Source of the DNA: Prorocentrum cordatum
Lineage: Eukaryota > Sar > Dinophyceae > Prorocentrales > Prorocentraceae
Assembly (NCBI GenBank): GCA_963575745.1
Contig: CAUYUJ010018550.1
Span: 1 to 64,000 of the forward strand
Direction: 5' to 3'
Length of the DNA stretch: 64,000 bases
Shown here: positions 55,147 through 64,000 of the stretch, piece by piece
How positions within the stretch are numbered: position 1 is the first letter of the stretch
Layout of the letters: each line of letters begins with the position of its first letter
Program-made: the position numbers and the translations under genes
Notes under the pieces: generated by a model
What the model saw: the letters and a program-made list of their open reading frames with translations, nothing else
The model's database searches: none
What the model was told of the DNA's origin: nothing

Positions 55147-55400
55147 GTGGCCTCCGGCCCATTCCGCCACCGTGCCTGGATTGAGGGAGAGGGGGTCGCA
55201 ATGGATGCTTCCTGGGGTCTCTTCGGAAGGCTTTCGAGGCCTCTTGGGGGCAGTTTTGAGGCTGCTTTCGTGGCTCCTGGGGCTTCCTGGGGGCCTCTCG
55301 GGGGCCTCTTGGGGCATCTTGGGGATTTAAGTTTGCCGACCTCCCGAGGGATTCAAATACGCATCGCATTCATGGTTGGGGTTCGACATCCAGCATCGCT
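55147..55400. other. No gene seen
   Basis: GGGGGCCTCTTGGGG-type words continue to 55,325 without periodic structure. Confidence 0.4.
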
Positions 55401-55404
55401 TCCA

Positions 55405-56255
55405 GAGCTGCGAGAGGAGAGGACTAATAGACCCTACCACTCGCAGCTCAAGGACGTCCATGAGCTGCGAGTGGAGAAGTCTGTTAGGCCTCTCAACTCG
55501 CAGCTCTGGAGGCGACCTTGAGACGTCGGGCGGCCCCCGAGGACCACCCCGAATCATGCAGGCATGATTCGACTGGGCTCCCGAGGAGCCGACGGGGGCG
55601 AGAGGCCGTTTCGAGGGCGCCCCCGAGTTGCGAGACGCCACTTCGAGGGCGCCCCCGAGCTGCGAGAGGCCTATTCGAGGGCGCCCCCGAGCTGCGAGAG
55701 GCCACTTCGAGGACATCCCCGAGCTGCGAGAGGCCAATTCGATGGCGTCCCCGAGCTGCGAGAGGCCTCTCGCAGCTCGGGGACATTGGCCTCTCGCAGC
55801 TCGGGGACGTCCTCGAAGTGGCCTCTCGCACCGACTTGCGAGGGGCCTCTTCGAGGGGAGTCTGTCGCGCACCCCGGGGCGCCTCTCGCAGATCGGGGCG
55901 CCCCCGAGCTGCGAGAGGCCACGTCGAGGAGAGGTATGTTAGACTTCTCGCAGCTCGGGGGCGTTTTCAAGGACGCCCCCGAGCTGCGAGAGGCCATTCG
56001 ATGACGCCCCCGAGCTGCGAGATGCCAGTTCGAGGGCGCCCCCGAGCTGCGAGAGGCCAGTTCGAGGGCGCCCCCGAGCTGCGAGAGGCCATTTCGAGGG
56101 CGCCCCCGAGCTGCGAGAGGTCATTCGCAGCTCGGGGAGCTCCGAAGCGGCCTCTCGCAGCTCGGGGACGTCCTCGAACTGGCCTCTCGCAGCTCGGGGA
56201 CGCCCTCGAACTGGCCTCTCGCAGCTCGGGGGCGCCCTCGAACTGGCCTCTCGCA
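55405..56255. repeat. Inverted/direct 32-bp repeat array (CCCGAGCTGCGAGAGGCC)
   Basis: The unit is CCCCCGAGCTGCGAGAGGCC plus a TTCGAGGGCG spacer, 32 bp in the regular parts. Forward copies fill about 55,625-55,765. At 55,750-55,785 the array turns over through the palindrome GAGCTGCGAGAGGCCTCTCG, and reverse-complement copies (CTCTCGCAGCTCGGGG) follow to about 55,885. A forward copy lies near 55,905 and a reverse one near 55,945. Forward copies run from 55,975 to 56,120, then reverse copies from 56,123 to 56,255. Shorter CTCGCAGCTC/GAGCTGCGAG words start at 55,409. Confidence 0.9.
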
Positions 56256-56790
56256 GCCCACGCGCGCCATTAAACAGCGCGGCATATTTGGGTGCGAAAT
56301 GGCAGCGGGCCAAGAGGCGAGGCGAGGTGCACAGGGGGAGGGGGGGCGCAGACGAGGGGGAAGTGAAACTGTCAGAAGCAATGTAGCATAGAGAATTCAC
56401 AGCCCCACTATGTTAGCGGCCCTCGAGAAGCACTGTTGAGTTAGCATTCCCCGAGAAGCACTGTAGAGTTAGCGTTCCTCGAGAAGCGCTGTAGAGTTAG
56501 CGTTCCCTCTCGGCAATCGCGCTCAGAAAGTAGCGGGGGGGGGGGGGGGGGTGGGGGCGGCTGGCAGCGGCGAGGCGCGCAACCGCTCGCTCGCTCGCTC
56601 GAATCCGCAGCCGCCCGCCCGCTCGCTCGAATCCGCAGCACAAACATCAGAGCTAGCGTCTCTTTCTCCCGCTCCTCCTCGTCAATCATGATCCGACCTT
56701 CCCCCTTCCCCATGGGCCGCATCAATAGCCGCATCGGCACATGTGATTTAGGACCGCGGGGCGGCTCGCCCGGGCTGGCGCGACCAAGCG
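56256..56790. other. Flank of the methyltransferase gene with small repeats
   Basis: Three 33-bp tandem units (GAGAAGC.CTGTAGAGTTAGC) at 56,421-56,510, a G run near 56,535 and (GCTC)n words near 56,585. No gene. Confidence 0.6.
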
Positions 56791-58044
56791 ATGGGGCTCG
56801 CCCGGGATGGCCCGACGGCGCCGCCCAAAACTACGACTATTGTGCGCCGCCCACGGCGCCCGAAAGTAGTCAAGCGTGGCAGTGATTTCACAGGCTTGGA
56901 CCCGACTTCAGTTGCAATGCGGCGCACGGGCGCGCCTTTCACGAACGTCTTCGCCAGCGACTCGGCCAAGCCCTGCCAGGAGATCATCAAGGCTGCGCAC
57001 AATCCTGGCAAGTTCTTCACAGACATAACAAAGCGCACCCCTGAAGAGGAAGAGGATACTGACGTCTACACGTGGACGCCACCGTGTCAGGATTTGAGCC
57101 AGAACGGTCTTCGTCAGGGAGTCAGTGGGCCAAAGCAGACTGGCCTGCTTAGCAAGAAGGCCATGCAGTACATCAGAAACAAGAAGCCCAGGGTGTCGAT
57201 CTTCGAGAACGTTTCGCGATGACCCACAAGAGGCTCAAGCACGTGCTGGATGGCATCGTCAATGGCTTGATCAGCATCGGCTACACTGTGAACTACAGCG
57301 TGCTCGATTCACGCGACTACGGCATTCCACAAGATCGTCGCTGGGTGTTCGTGGTGGCCATCGGGACAGACGCCATGAAACATCCATTCAATTGGCCCGA
57401 GATCACCAATCCGCGCCCCAGCATCAACAAGATCTTGGACGCGTCGAAACCCACCGACAGGGAGGGGCCGTCTGCCTACGCTCCAGCGCCAGAAGGATGC
57501 GTGCATGACGGCCTACAAGGAGTGCTTCGACTACGGGCGCGACCCTCGTTCCACGCCCATCCTGGTTGACATCGACGCTTCGCCTAAATTCGCATCCTAC
57601 GGCATCGACGAGGCCAAGACCATCACCAGGTCAAGGGGCGGAGGTGGTGGGTCTTGGATTTCCACGAGGGGGCGCCGCACAACGCCGGCTGAGTTGATCA
57701 AGCTACAGGGTTTCGAGCTGACTGATATCCCGTGGACGACGCTGAAGATCAGCCAGCGCCAGTTGGGCCAGCTCATCGGCAACGCTGTTTCCGTGAACAC
57801 GATTGGGGCAATTCTCGAGGAGGCCCTGCGGAGCGCAGGTTTGGTCGAGAAGAGGGTGCTTCCTCCCGCATGGAGTGAAGCATCCGCCCGGGCCACCGCC
57901 GCGCAAGCCTTCGTTGTTTTCGTTGTTTCGGCTGTTTCGGCCGAGTGCTGCGCGCGCCCGGCCGCGCGGTCAGCCGAATCAGCTGCGACCTGCAGGAGGA
58001 GGGTGGGGAAAACACACAATCGTTATCCAGCATTCGTTCTGTAA
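56791..58044 (+). pseudogene. C5-cytosine DNA methyltransferase, two frameshifts
   Basis: Transfers a methyl group from S-adenosylmethionine to cytosine C5 in DNA. Frame 1 (56,791-57,222) holds a motif I-like SDFTGLDPTSVAMRR (the usual Phe-x-Gly loop), motif IV TPPCQDLSQNG with catalytic Cys99, and motif VI FENV at residues 138-141. A shift at about 57,218 leads to frame 2 (RLKHVLDGIVNGLISIGYTV, then motif VIII YGIPQDRRWVFVVAIG). A second shift in a G run at 57,464-57,467 leads to frame 3 (MTAYKECFDYGRDP, then motif X LIGNAVSVNTIGAILEEAL). After about 57,860 the frame becomes Ala-rich and is probably not part of the domain. The domain is small, with a short target-recognition region and no accessory domains, like single-domain methyltransferases of bacteria, viruses and mobile elements. 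All key motifs survive, so the shifts may be consensus errors. Confidence 0.75.
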
Positions 58045-58400
58045 ACTTGTATACGTGTCGGTTGCCGCCCGACGTTCGTTAACATGTGAAGTTCGACCCT
58101 CCTAAGTGCAGAACGTGATTGGACGTTCAGATCTGGCGATCGGGCACTCGGGCTACCACTAAGAGGGGCAGGGGGGGAGGTGTGGGGGGGGAACAAACAA
58201 AACGCAATCTCTAGCCAGCATTTTCTTTGAAAACTTACGTATACCTGTCGGTTGCCGCCCGACGTTCGCTTACATGTGAACTTCGACCCCTCCAAGGTGC
58301 AAGGTGTAGTGAGAGCATCAACACTAATGTGATTGGACAGTCAGATCTGGCGATGGGTCCCACCGGGCTGCCATTAAGAGGGGCGGGGGGTGGGGGTGGG
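58013..58400. repeat. ~185-bp tandem duplication downstream of the methyltransferase
   Basis: Copy 1 (58,013-58,190) and copy 2 (58,198-58,400) share CGGTTGCCGCCCGACGTTCG, ACATGTGAA.TTCGACCC, GTGATTGGAC.GTCAGATC, TGGCGAT and TAAGAGGGGC. They end in G-rich tracts. Confidence 0.85.
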
Positions 58401-58485
58401 GGTGGCCCTGAACAACAAGTAAGTCCTCTGTCGCTCGCCATTTGGGCTCAATGCTTCGTCGCAGCGCGTCTGCCTGGAGCAAGTA

Positions 58486-60783
58486 ATGGTCTCCAAGTTG
58501 GGGTCTGCATACGACGGCCGCGGCAAGTGGGGACGGAATTGTCCAGTATGGGCGAATAGGTTCCCCATGGGCCCTGCGCGGCCAAAGTTGGGCACGTGGC
58601 TTGGTAGCAAGTGGGCGACAGGCTTGGGCGCGGGCTGCAAAGTCTGCCGGGCTGCTGGCTTCATCACGAACCCTTTCGGTGCGTGCGAGGTGAGATCAAA
58701 TGGCGCCATGCAAGTATGCAGTTTACAGAAGCACTCTCAGTGTGCCGAGCACAAGGCTGCCGTGGCAGCGTTCCTAGCTGGAAAACTTGATGATGCGGCG
58801 TTCTCAGTGATGTGCCCGACGTGGGGGGATGTCAAACAGGTTGCCGGTGACATCGTTGCAGGCAGGATTTTGGGCAGCAGCCGTACCAGTTCGCGTCGGA
58901 GAATGATTGGTGCTTGAAGGAGGCCTTGTGCGCTGATGACAGAGAGGCTTTAGAGTCAGCTAGAGCGATATATCTGTTTCGGGATGAGCGAAAAGTCGGC
59001 TGGCTGTGAGATACCGAGCTGTAGATCAGAATTTGGATGAGTTCAGTGGCACTTTGGGCCAGGAGAGAGACTTCGGAACTGGTGCCACGAAGATGACAGA
59101 AGCTACCTCCAGAATCATAGAGCGAATGTGCACTAAGTTTAGCGATGCACCGAATTACTGTCGAGCAACCCCCGCGTTGATGCCCAGCTTGATGGCCCAT
59201 GTTCGGGAACATGTCATGTGCATCACCGTCGATTCAGCTGGCGATGAACGTCTCGCGAGTGAAATGATGCGCAACCGATCACTTGCGCAGACGGAAAAGG
59301 GCACTCACGCCAAACCTTAAGTTCGTGTTGCGCGACTCAGCGCACGCCTCGCGGCGCATCAGTTCACGACCTTGGAACGCAGACCCATGCTTGAGAGATG
59401 CAGCGATTATGATGGCACAAGGCCGCAGTTCGGTCGCCAAGCTTGTGCAGAACAGCACCGAGACCTCGCGTGCGTTCGCTGGGCATGTCACGTCTTCACA
59501 GAGCTCCGTGGTTACATCCGCGATAAGGAACATGCGAGCCGCATCGCATCGCTTTGACTATTGGCAAACACCTCTTGGCCGTACTGCTCTCTTCATGCAT
59601 GCGAGCATCAAGACGGCGATGTGCGTGGTCAACCGCCTGGCCAATGATGAGAACACCGACAAGGCCAAAGCGCGGCTTGCATGGGTGGGCAGCGAACGAT
59701 TTTTAATGCTTGCGATGATGGGGGACGTGGCTGACGAAGGGATGTGCTTGACGAGACTGCTTGATAATGAAGACGTTGACACCGCCTGTCTCAATTCAGA
59801 AGTGCTCCTGTTCATCAGAAAGGTCGAGGCAATGTTTGGTGAGAGCAAGCGGTGCTTAACTATTTTCGGTTACACTTCGGTCATGATGAACCTCCTCAAC
59901 GAGTACGTGGTTTGGCACGTCAACGACGACTCGCGGAGCATAGGTTTCGAGCGCGGTTTCCCTCGCGTCATTGTTGACAGGTGCATGGAGAGGACGAAGT
60001 CTTACGTGGTCCTGGCGCGCGCAGCACTGGCAGCTGAGTTTCCAAGTTTCGAGATGAGCCAGGAGCCAGGTAACCAGGGCTACGTTGATAAGTTGTCGGG
60101 GTTTTGTTGCTGCTGATGCTTTTCGTTTCCGATCGGGCCCCATGCGGGGCCCCGGGGGGCGATCTCAAGAGCGGTGGGGCGTGCGCCATGACCACAGGCA
60201 TTCCAAGTGTTCGACTTGTCCACCACGCACCCCCGGGCGGATGTGCATTTGCGGCGGATTGCTCAGGCATTGGATCGCTGTGCTGCCCGCAACGACCGCC
60301 GCCCCCCCCCGTGCCGCGCCCGCTCCCGCAAGTTGAGTTCAGCCACGTGTCAAGGTCAACATTGCCCGCGGGACGTGCCGGGCACCTGTTCTGCCAGGCC
60401 GCGGACATCGATCCAACCAGGCTGCAGGCTCAGTGGGAAAACGTGTTCCCGAGGGCTCGCCAACAGCAGCAGCGAGGTTTGTCGAATAAGGAAGCTTGGA
60501 GACACGTGATACAGAGACTAATGCAGCAGCCAAATCTTAAATACGCGCACGACACCAACGATCTGATATCAGCGTTGGTTGCACATGTGGCCTCTGGAAT
60601 TTGCGCGTCGGGGGTGGAGCAGAAGTTTTCAGCCTGGCTACGCTCAAGTTTCACTGTCGTCAACTCCACGCATGCGCGTGCAGCGAGGACACGTTTCTCA
60701 AGATCGTTCTGGACTTGCCCAATCGTGACCTCAACAAAGTCATTGACTGGGCAAGAGCCAACGGGCCCAATCGGGCCGCAGCA
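58486..60783 (+). pseudogene. hAT-like transposase candidate, multiply frameshifted
   Basis: Coding character passes through five or more frames: 58,486-58,870, 58,872-59,005, 59,006-59,290, 59,290-60,116, about 60,330-60,632 and 60,633-60,783. The N-terminal block has Cys51, Cys54, His83 and His89 (CKVC then KHSQCAEH), a layout like BED/TTF-type zinc fingers of hAT transposases. The middle has LTPNLKFVLRDSAHASRR and LARAALAAEFPSFEM. The C-terminal block has NKEAWRHVIQRLMQ and then SGICASGVEQKFS, similar in character to the SS..ER.FS core of the hAT dimerisation domain. If right, it would cut and paste DNA. The catalytic Asp/Glu residues are not identified, so the family call rests on the ends only. 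Shifts sit at short homopolymers (TTTTGGG, AAAAGGG). Confidence 0.45.
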
Positions 60784-60799
60784 AGTATTGACATAGGCG

Positions 60800-61150
60800 T
60801 GTCTTGGCACTGGTAACAGGCCCCTTGAAGGCCCCCAAACCACTTTATGGGCTCCGTGGGCCCCCATATGGGCCATATGGGCTCCGTTGGCTCCGTGGGT
60901 CCCTTTTACTTATGGGCTCCGTGGGCCCTCTTACTTATGGGCTCCGTGGACCCCGCGCGCGTGCCGCGCAATGCAATAGAGCCGTGCCGTGCGGCCGTGC
61001 TGTGCAATGCCGCGCGCCGTGCCGTGTAATGCGCCGTGCCTTCGCAATGCCGTGAGCCGTGCAATGCAATGCCGTGAGCCGCGCAATGCCGCGCGCCGTG
61101 CCTGGCGGTGCCGTGGAGAAATACTAGCATGAGCCGTGCTTTGCAGTGCC
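60800..61150. repeat. Two minisatellites: GGGCTCCGTGGGCCC and GCCGTGCCGTGCAATGCC types
   Basis: The first (60,838-60,955) has about eight copies of TATGGGCTCCGTGG variants. The second (60,960-61,145) has copies of GCCGTGC(A/G)ATGCCGCG variants. They fill the gap between the transposase-like block and the next coding block. Confidence 0.8.
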
Positions 61151-61221
61151 GCAGAAGGTTCTCCGTCGGCCATTTTGACCCTCGGTCTCCTAGGCCACCT
61201 CCATGAGCCCCATGGGTCACA

Positions 61222-63857
61222 ATGCCACCGGATCCAGAAGTTCTCCTGGGCACTTCCATTACAATCGGCCGTGGGAAGGGGATTGCATCTCATATTGCAG
61301 CGACGGGCCATGTGAAGATTTTCGACGTGGCTAACATGATGCTTACGATCGAGGCGGATGCTGTGACCAGTGCCAGCTTGAAAAGGAGAATGGTGGGTAT
61401 CTTAAAACATCCAGCAACGGGCGCGAATAGTTTTTACGATGCAACATCTGTCCACGTATCAGTCTTACCTACGCTGTGGAGCGCCTGCACTCTCGGAGTA
61501 TTTTGGCTATCATCATTTAGGAGCCTTTCTGAACGCACTGGATGTCAATAAACGGTTGGCTTCAAGACGGATTCTGCCAATAACTGAACAAGCCCCGCCA
61601 GCGAGGCCACCCCAGTTGCAAGACGCTCAAGGCGCCCCATCTTCGTCTTCTGCTGCCGTGGCACCCCGAGCTGAGCGAGCTGAAGTCGTTGATCTTTCTG
61701 CAGCAGATGATGTCTTAGTGCCAGCTCCGTACAGCACGTGCAATCATGACGAGCTGATCAGCGCCATTGTTGCTCGATATGGTCAAATTTCATCGTTGGA
61801 GAAGGAGAAGGAGACATTGCGCGAGAGTTGTGCCCGCTACAGAGGCCGATGTTCACAATTGCTGGAGGCTTCAAAACAGAAGGATGAAGAAATGGAATCG
61901 TTCAAACAGTCGGTGCAATTCAGGCCTGGCCGCAACGTCGCAGCCCTTGGCGGATACAGCTTGGCTTTGTCGCGAAACCGCGGCCATCTTGGGGCTGGCC
62001 TGACGGCTGCGCTCGTCGTTGGGGGAGAACATCAGGGAGAGTTGCGCCATGGCTCTGCAAGGACCGCTGTCAATTTCGAGCACAGGGCAGCCATGGCAAA
62101 TATCATTTGCACCAAGAACTTCTTCGCTTGAGTGGACCCGTTCAAGCCGACTACGAGCGAGGTCAGCGACGCATTCTTGCACGTGTTTTTTCATGTTTGC
62201 TACAAGGGCGACGGCACGAAGCAGGAAATGCTAGACAAGCACAAGCTGCACGTGGGCACATTAACTTCAGTCACGCTCAACCACTTGGGCGTTGAAGAAG
62301 CACGAGTCGCACGAGTGGAGTCCGACACTCAGGCTGATTATCTTCCCGCGGAGCGGGTCTTCGACATCAATATGGCGAGCGCCCCATCTGCGTCTACAGC
62401 CTGCGATTTACAGATTGTGCGGTTGGGGGCTGGTGCCGAAACCTACGCGACTATCGAGGCGCAGTTTGCTTCTGTCGGTTGCCCTCACTTCTCGTTGCGC
62501 GCGCCCCAGGACAAGGATCTTCCATGGGGGCGATGCAGCACCACAGATTTCGATGCATGCTATCGGACTCGATCAAGGACCTGACAACATAGAAGGGCGA
62601 TGGCCATCGTAGAGGACGTCGGCTGCGTGACTCTATGCGCGTGCTGGTGCCTGTTCCTCCAGCTACATTTGATTGTGAAGGTTGTCCTGGCTGCTTTGGA
62701 CCAGTGGCGCCATTCATCAGATTGTCCTGTGTCATATTTTTCTGGAGCGGCTACCTTGACCAGTCTTTGGCGAGACTCTGGGGCCGCAGAAAAGCTCAGG
62801 AGCGAGACAGAGGTTATGTTCGGTGCAGACGCGGCCAACAGCATGAACAAAGCCCCGAGCCGAGCGTTGCGAGGGAGGTGGGGCGCATTCGACGCTGTCG
62901 AGAAAATCCTGGTCAAGGCAATGTTGTGGCTAGCGGCTGTCATCATCTCTGTCTTCAGGGGCGCGAAGAAGTTCAAGGCGTCGAAGGTCGGGGCTGCCGA
63001 GGACAAGGAATACCAATAACAACAATCGAGATACAATAAGAACATTGCAACTCTGATGCAGACGCCTTTGTTCTTGGCAATGCTCGTCTTTTCGTTCGCG
63101 GTGAAGCGCGTCCTCGCGAGAGCTTTGAACTGGGGGCAGACGGTAGCTAAGGAATGCAATTCCGTTGTCAAACAAGCGCGAGCAGATGCCGACACGTACT
63201 TGGGCCCTACGCCATTTTCGGTTTCCTTGACAAGGGAAGTTTACGATTGGCACAAGGATCTGTCAGACCAGCTTGACCCCATCGACGATCGATGATCCCA
63301 AGATGTGGGGTCCTGTTTGGAAGCTGGTTCCTGAATCAGAGTGCCCGAAAGTCCGTTGCCTGATAGTTTTGCTTACCGTCAAGATTGTCGCGCACTGGAA
63401 GCTGCGATTTAGGGATGCGGCTGAAGACTGGCCATGGCAGTTACTCGGAATGCTGGAGTCCCCACCTGAAGTTGATTGCCATCGGCGCCGGCGTATCGCT
63501 GGCAAGCTTCTCAACGCTGACGACTGCTGCCTGGGGCGCAAGTATTCCGACGCCACGGTGGAGGTGAAGCGCTTGTTCAAGGGCAACTTCGCGCACGCGC
63601 GCGAGTTCGGCACGTGCCCATTGCCACTGTATGTCTTCCTGGTTGGTTGGCGTTCCCATTGCAGCTTCGACGCGCAGGGCTTGGAAGGCATGAACAGCAT
63701 GGTTCAGGAGATGAGTCACAGAGCGAACCACCTACATTTGGCATTCGCATCTGCCCGTGCGACGCTCAAGAAAGGCGATCCGATCGAGGCCGGGGAGGGG
63801 GGGAGGGGGGGGAGGGAGGGGGGAGGAGGGGAAGAAGAGGGCGGCGGGGGAGTTTGA
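61222..63857 (+). pseudogene. Uncharacterised multi-block coding region, broken by stops and shifts
   Basis: Coding starts in one frame (61,222-61,435; DVANMMLTIEADAVTSASL, HPATGANSFYDAT) and moves to a second frame that stays open from 61,439 to 63,295 except for TGA at 62,129, TGA at 62,582 and TAA at 63,017. Notable segments are NVAALGGYSLALSRNRGHLG, a coiled coil SSLEKEKETLRESCARYRG, and ALDQWRHSSDCPVSYFSGA. A last frame (63,273-63,857) carries RRRIAGKLLNADDCCLGRKY and SFDAQGLEGMNSMVQEMSHR before running into a G-rich tract at 63,790. Single stops in otherwise open, similar-looking sequence suggest point decay or short introns. From memory such patterns recur in dinoflagellate repeat-associated proteins; I know no function. 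It could belong to the same element as the upstream transposase-like block. Confidence 0.5.
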
Positions 63858-63915
63858 TTAATTGGAGGAAGGGGGGGGGGGGAGGGAGGGCGAGGGCGGG
63901 GGGGGGGGGGGTGAG
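63788..63915. repeat. G-rich low-complexity tract
   Basis: GGGGAGGGGGG-type sequence interrupting the last coding block. It could be the start of an intron or a degenerate insertion. The remaining 85 bases to the window end show no feature. Confidence 0.8.
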
Positions 63916-64000
63916 TACTTGTCTTGCGAATCGTGCGCCAGAGATCTGGCTGGCGCCCGCGTGCTGGCGAGTCCGTGCCAGAGACAGACATTCGAGGCGC

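Noticed and set aside
54412-55521. 369-codon Leu/Gly/Arg-rich frame resembling leucine-rich repeats
   Set aside because: The LGRLGGLLG pattern is simply translated CTTGGGCCG/CTTGGAGGC repeat and occurs in all frames, with a period that is not a multiple of three (428).
55518-56273. 251-codon frame in the 32-bp array
   Set aside because: Arg/Ala/Pro-rich product dictated by the repeat; the orientation flips show no coding constraint.
57860-58044. Extension of the methyltransferase to 58,044
   Set aside because: After motif X and one more helix the frame becomes Ala/Val/Arg-rich without similarity to methyltransferases. It is probably read-through into the flank, although it is included in the open frame.
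1-64000. tRNA, rRNA or bacterial-type operon signals
   Set aside because: No recognisable tRNA cloverleaf consensus, rRNA core sequence, Shine-Dalgarno pattern or tightly packed genes were seen; short RNAs could still be missed by eye.

Overview
The window looks like nuclear DNA of a dinoflagellate. It is very rich in GC and CpG. Protein-coding blocks are sparse and separated by kilobases of satellites, minisatellites and dispersed repeats. Introns show both GT-AG and the dinoflagellate-type GA-AG ends, usually with a G after the acceptor. Several coding blocks resemble, from memory, expanded protein families in genomes such as Prorocentrum, Polarella and Symbiodiniaceae. The genus cannot be fixed from the sequence alone. 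I saw no bacterial operon, CRISPR array, rRNA or tRNA. All convincing coding is on the + strand, apart from one coding-like block on the - strand.

Layout. 0-2.1 kb: CpG-rich DNA with copy A of a dispersed repeat. 2.1-5.1 kb: gene 1, an uncharacterised protein with one GT-AG intron and one in-frame TGA. 5.9-8.2 kb: satellite of 13 units of about 175 bp. 8.2-12.4 kb: non-coding CpG-rich DNA ending in repeat copy B. 12.8-13.3 kb: 23-bp minisatellite. 13.6-24.2 kb: gene 2, the best intact gene, modelled as three exons giving 1071 aa, with a 6.7-kb first intron full of microsatellites and coding relics and a 612-bp GA-AG second intron. 25-38 kb: repeats, including higher-order arrays built from a CTTGGGCCGT-type core, several tandem segmental duplications, and possible retroelement debris near 29.3 kb. 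38.0-45.6 kb: a nearly complete LINE-like retrotransposon (RanBP2-like zinc finger, EEP endonuclease, reverse transcriptase, RNase H, Cys-rich tail), broken by many frameshifts at homopolymers. 45.6-51.4 kb: microsatellites and minisatellites. 51.4-53.2 kb: gene 3, uncharacterised, with a weak methyltransferase-like motif. 53.5-55.1 kb: second forward copy of the higher-order repeat. 55.4-56.3 kb: a striking inverted/direct 32-bp array. 56.8-63.8 kb: a run of frameshifted genes on one strand, comprising a C5-cytosine DNA methyltransferase, a hAT-like transposase candidate and a third protein of unknown function.

How it fits together. Most of the window is mobile-element or satellite DNA around one or two host-like genes. 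The most interesting part is the block at 56.8-63.8 kb, where a cytosine methyltransferase lies directly upstream of transposase-like coding sequence. It may be a methyltransferase-carrying mobile element, or degraded neighbours that landed together. Frameshifts cluster at homopolymers, so consensus errors must be separated from real decay before any of these genes is called dead.
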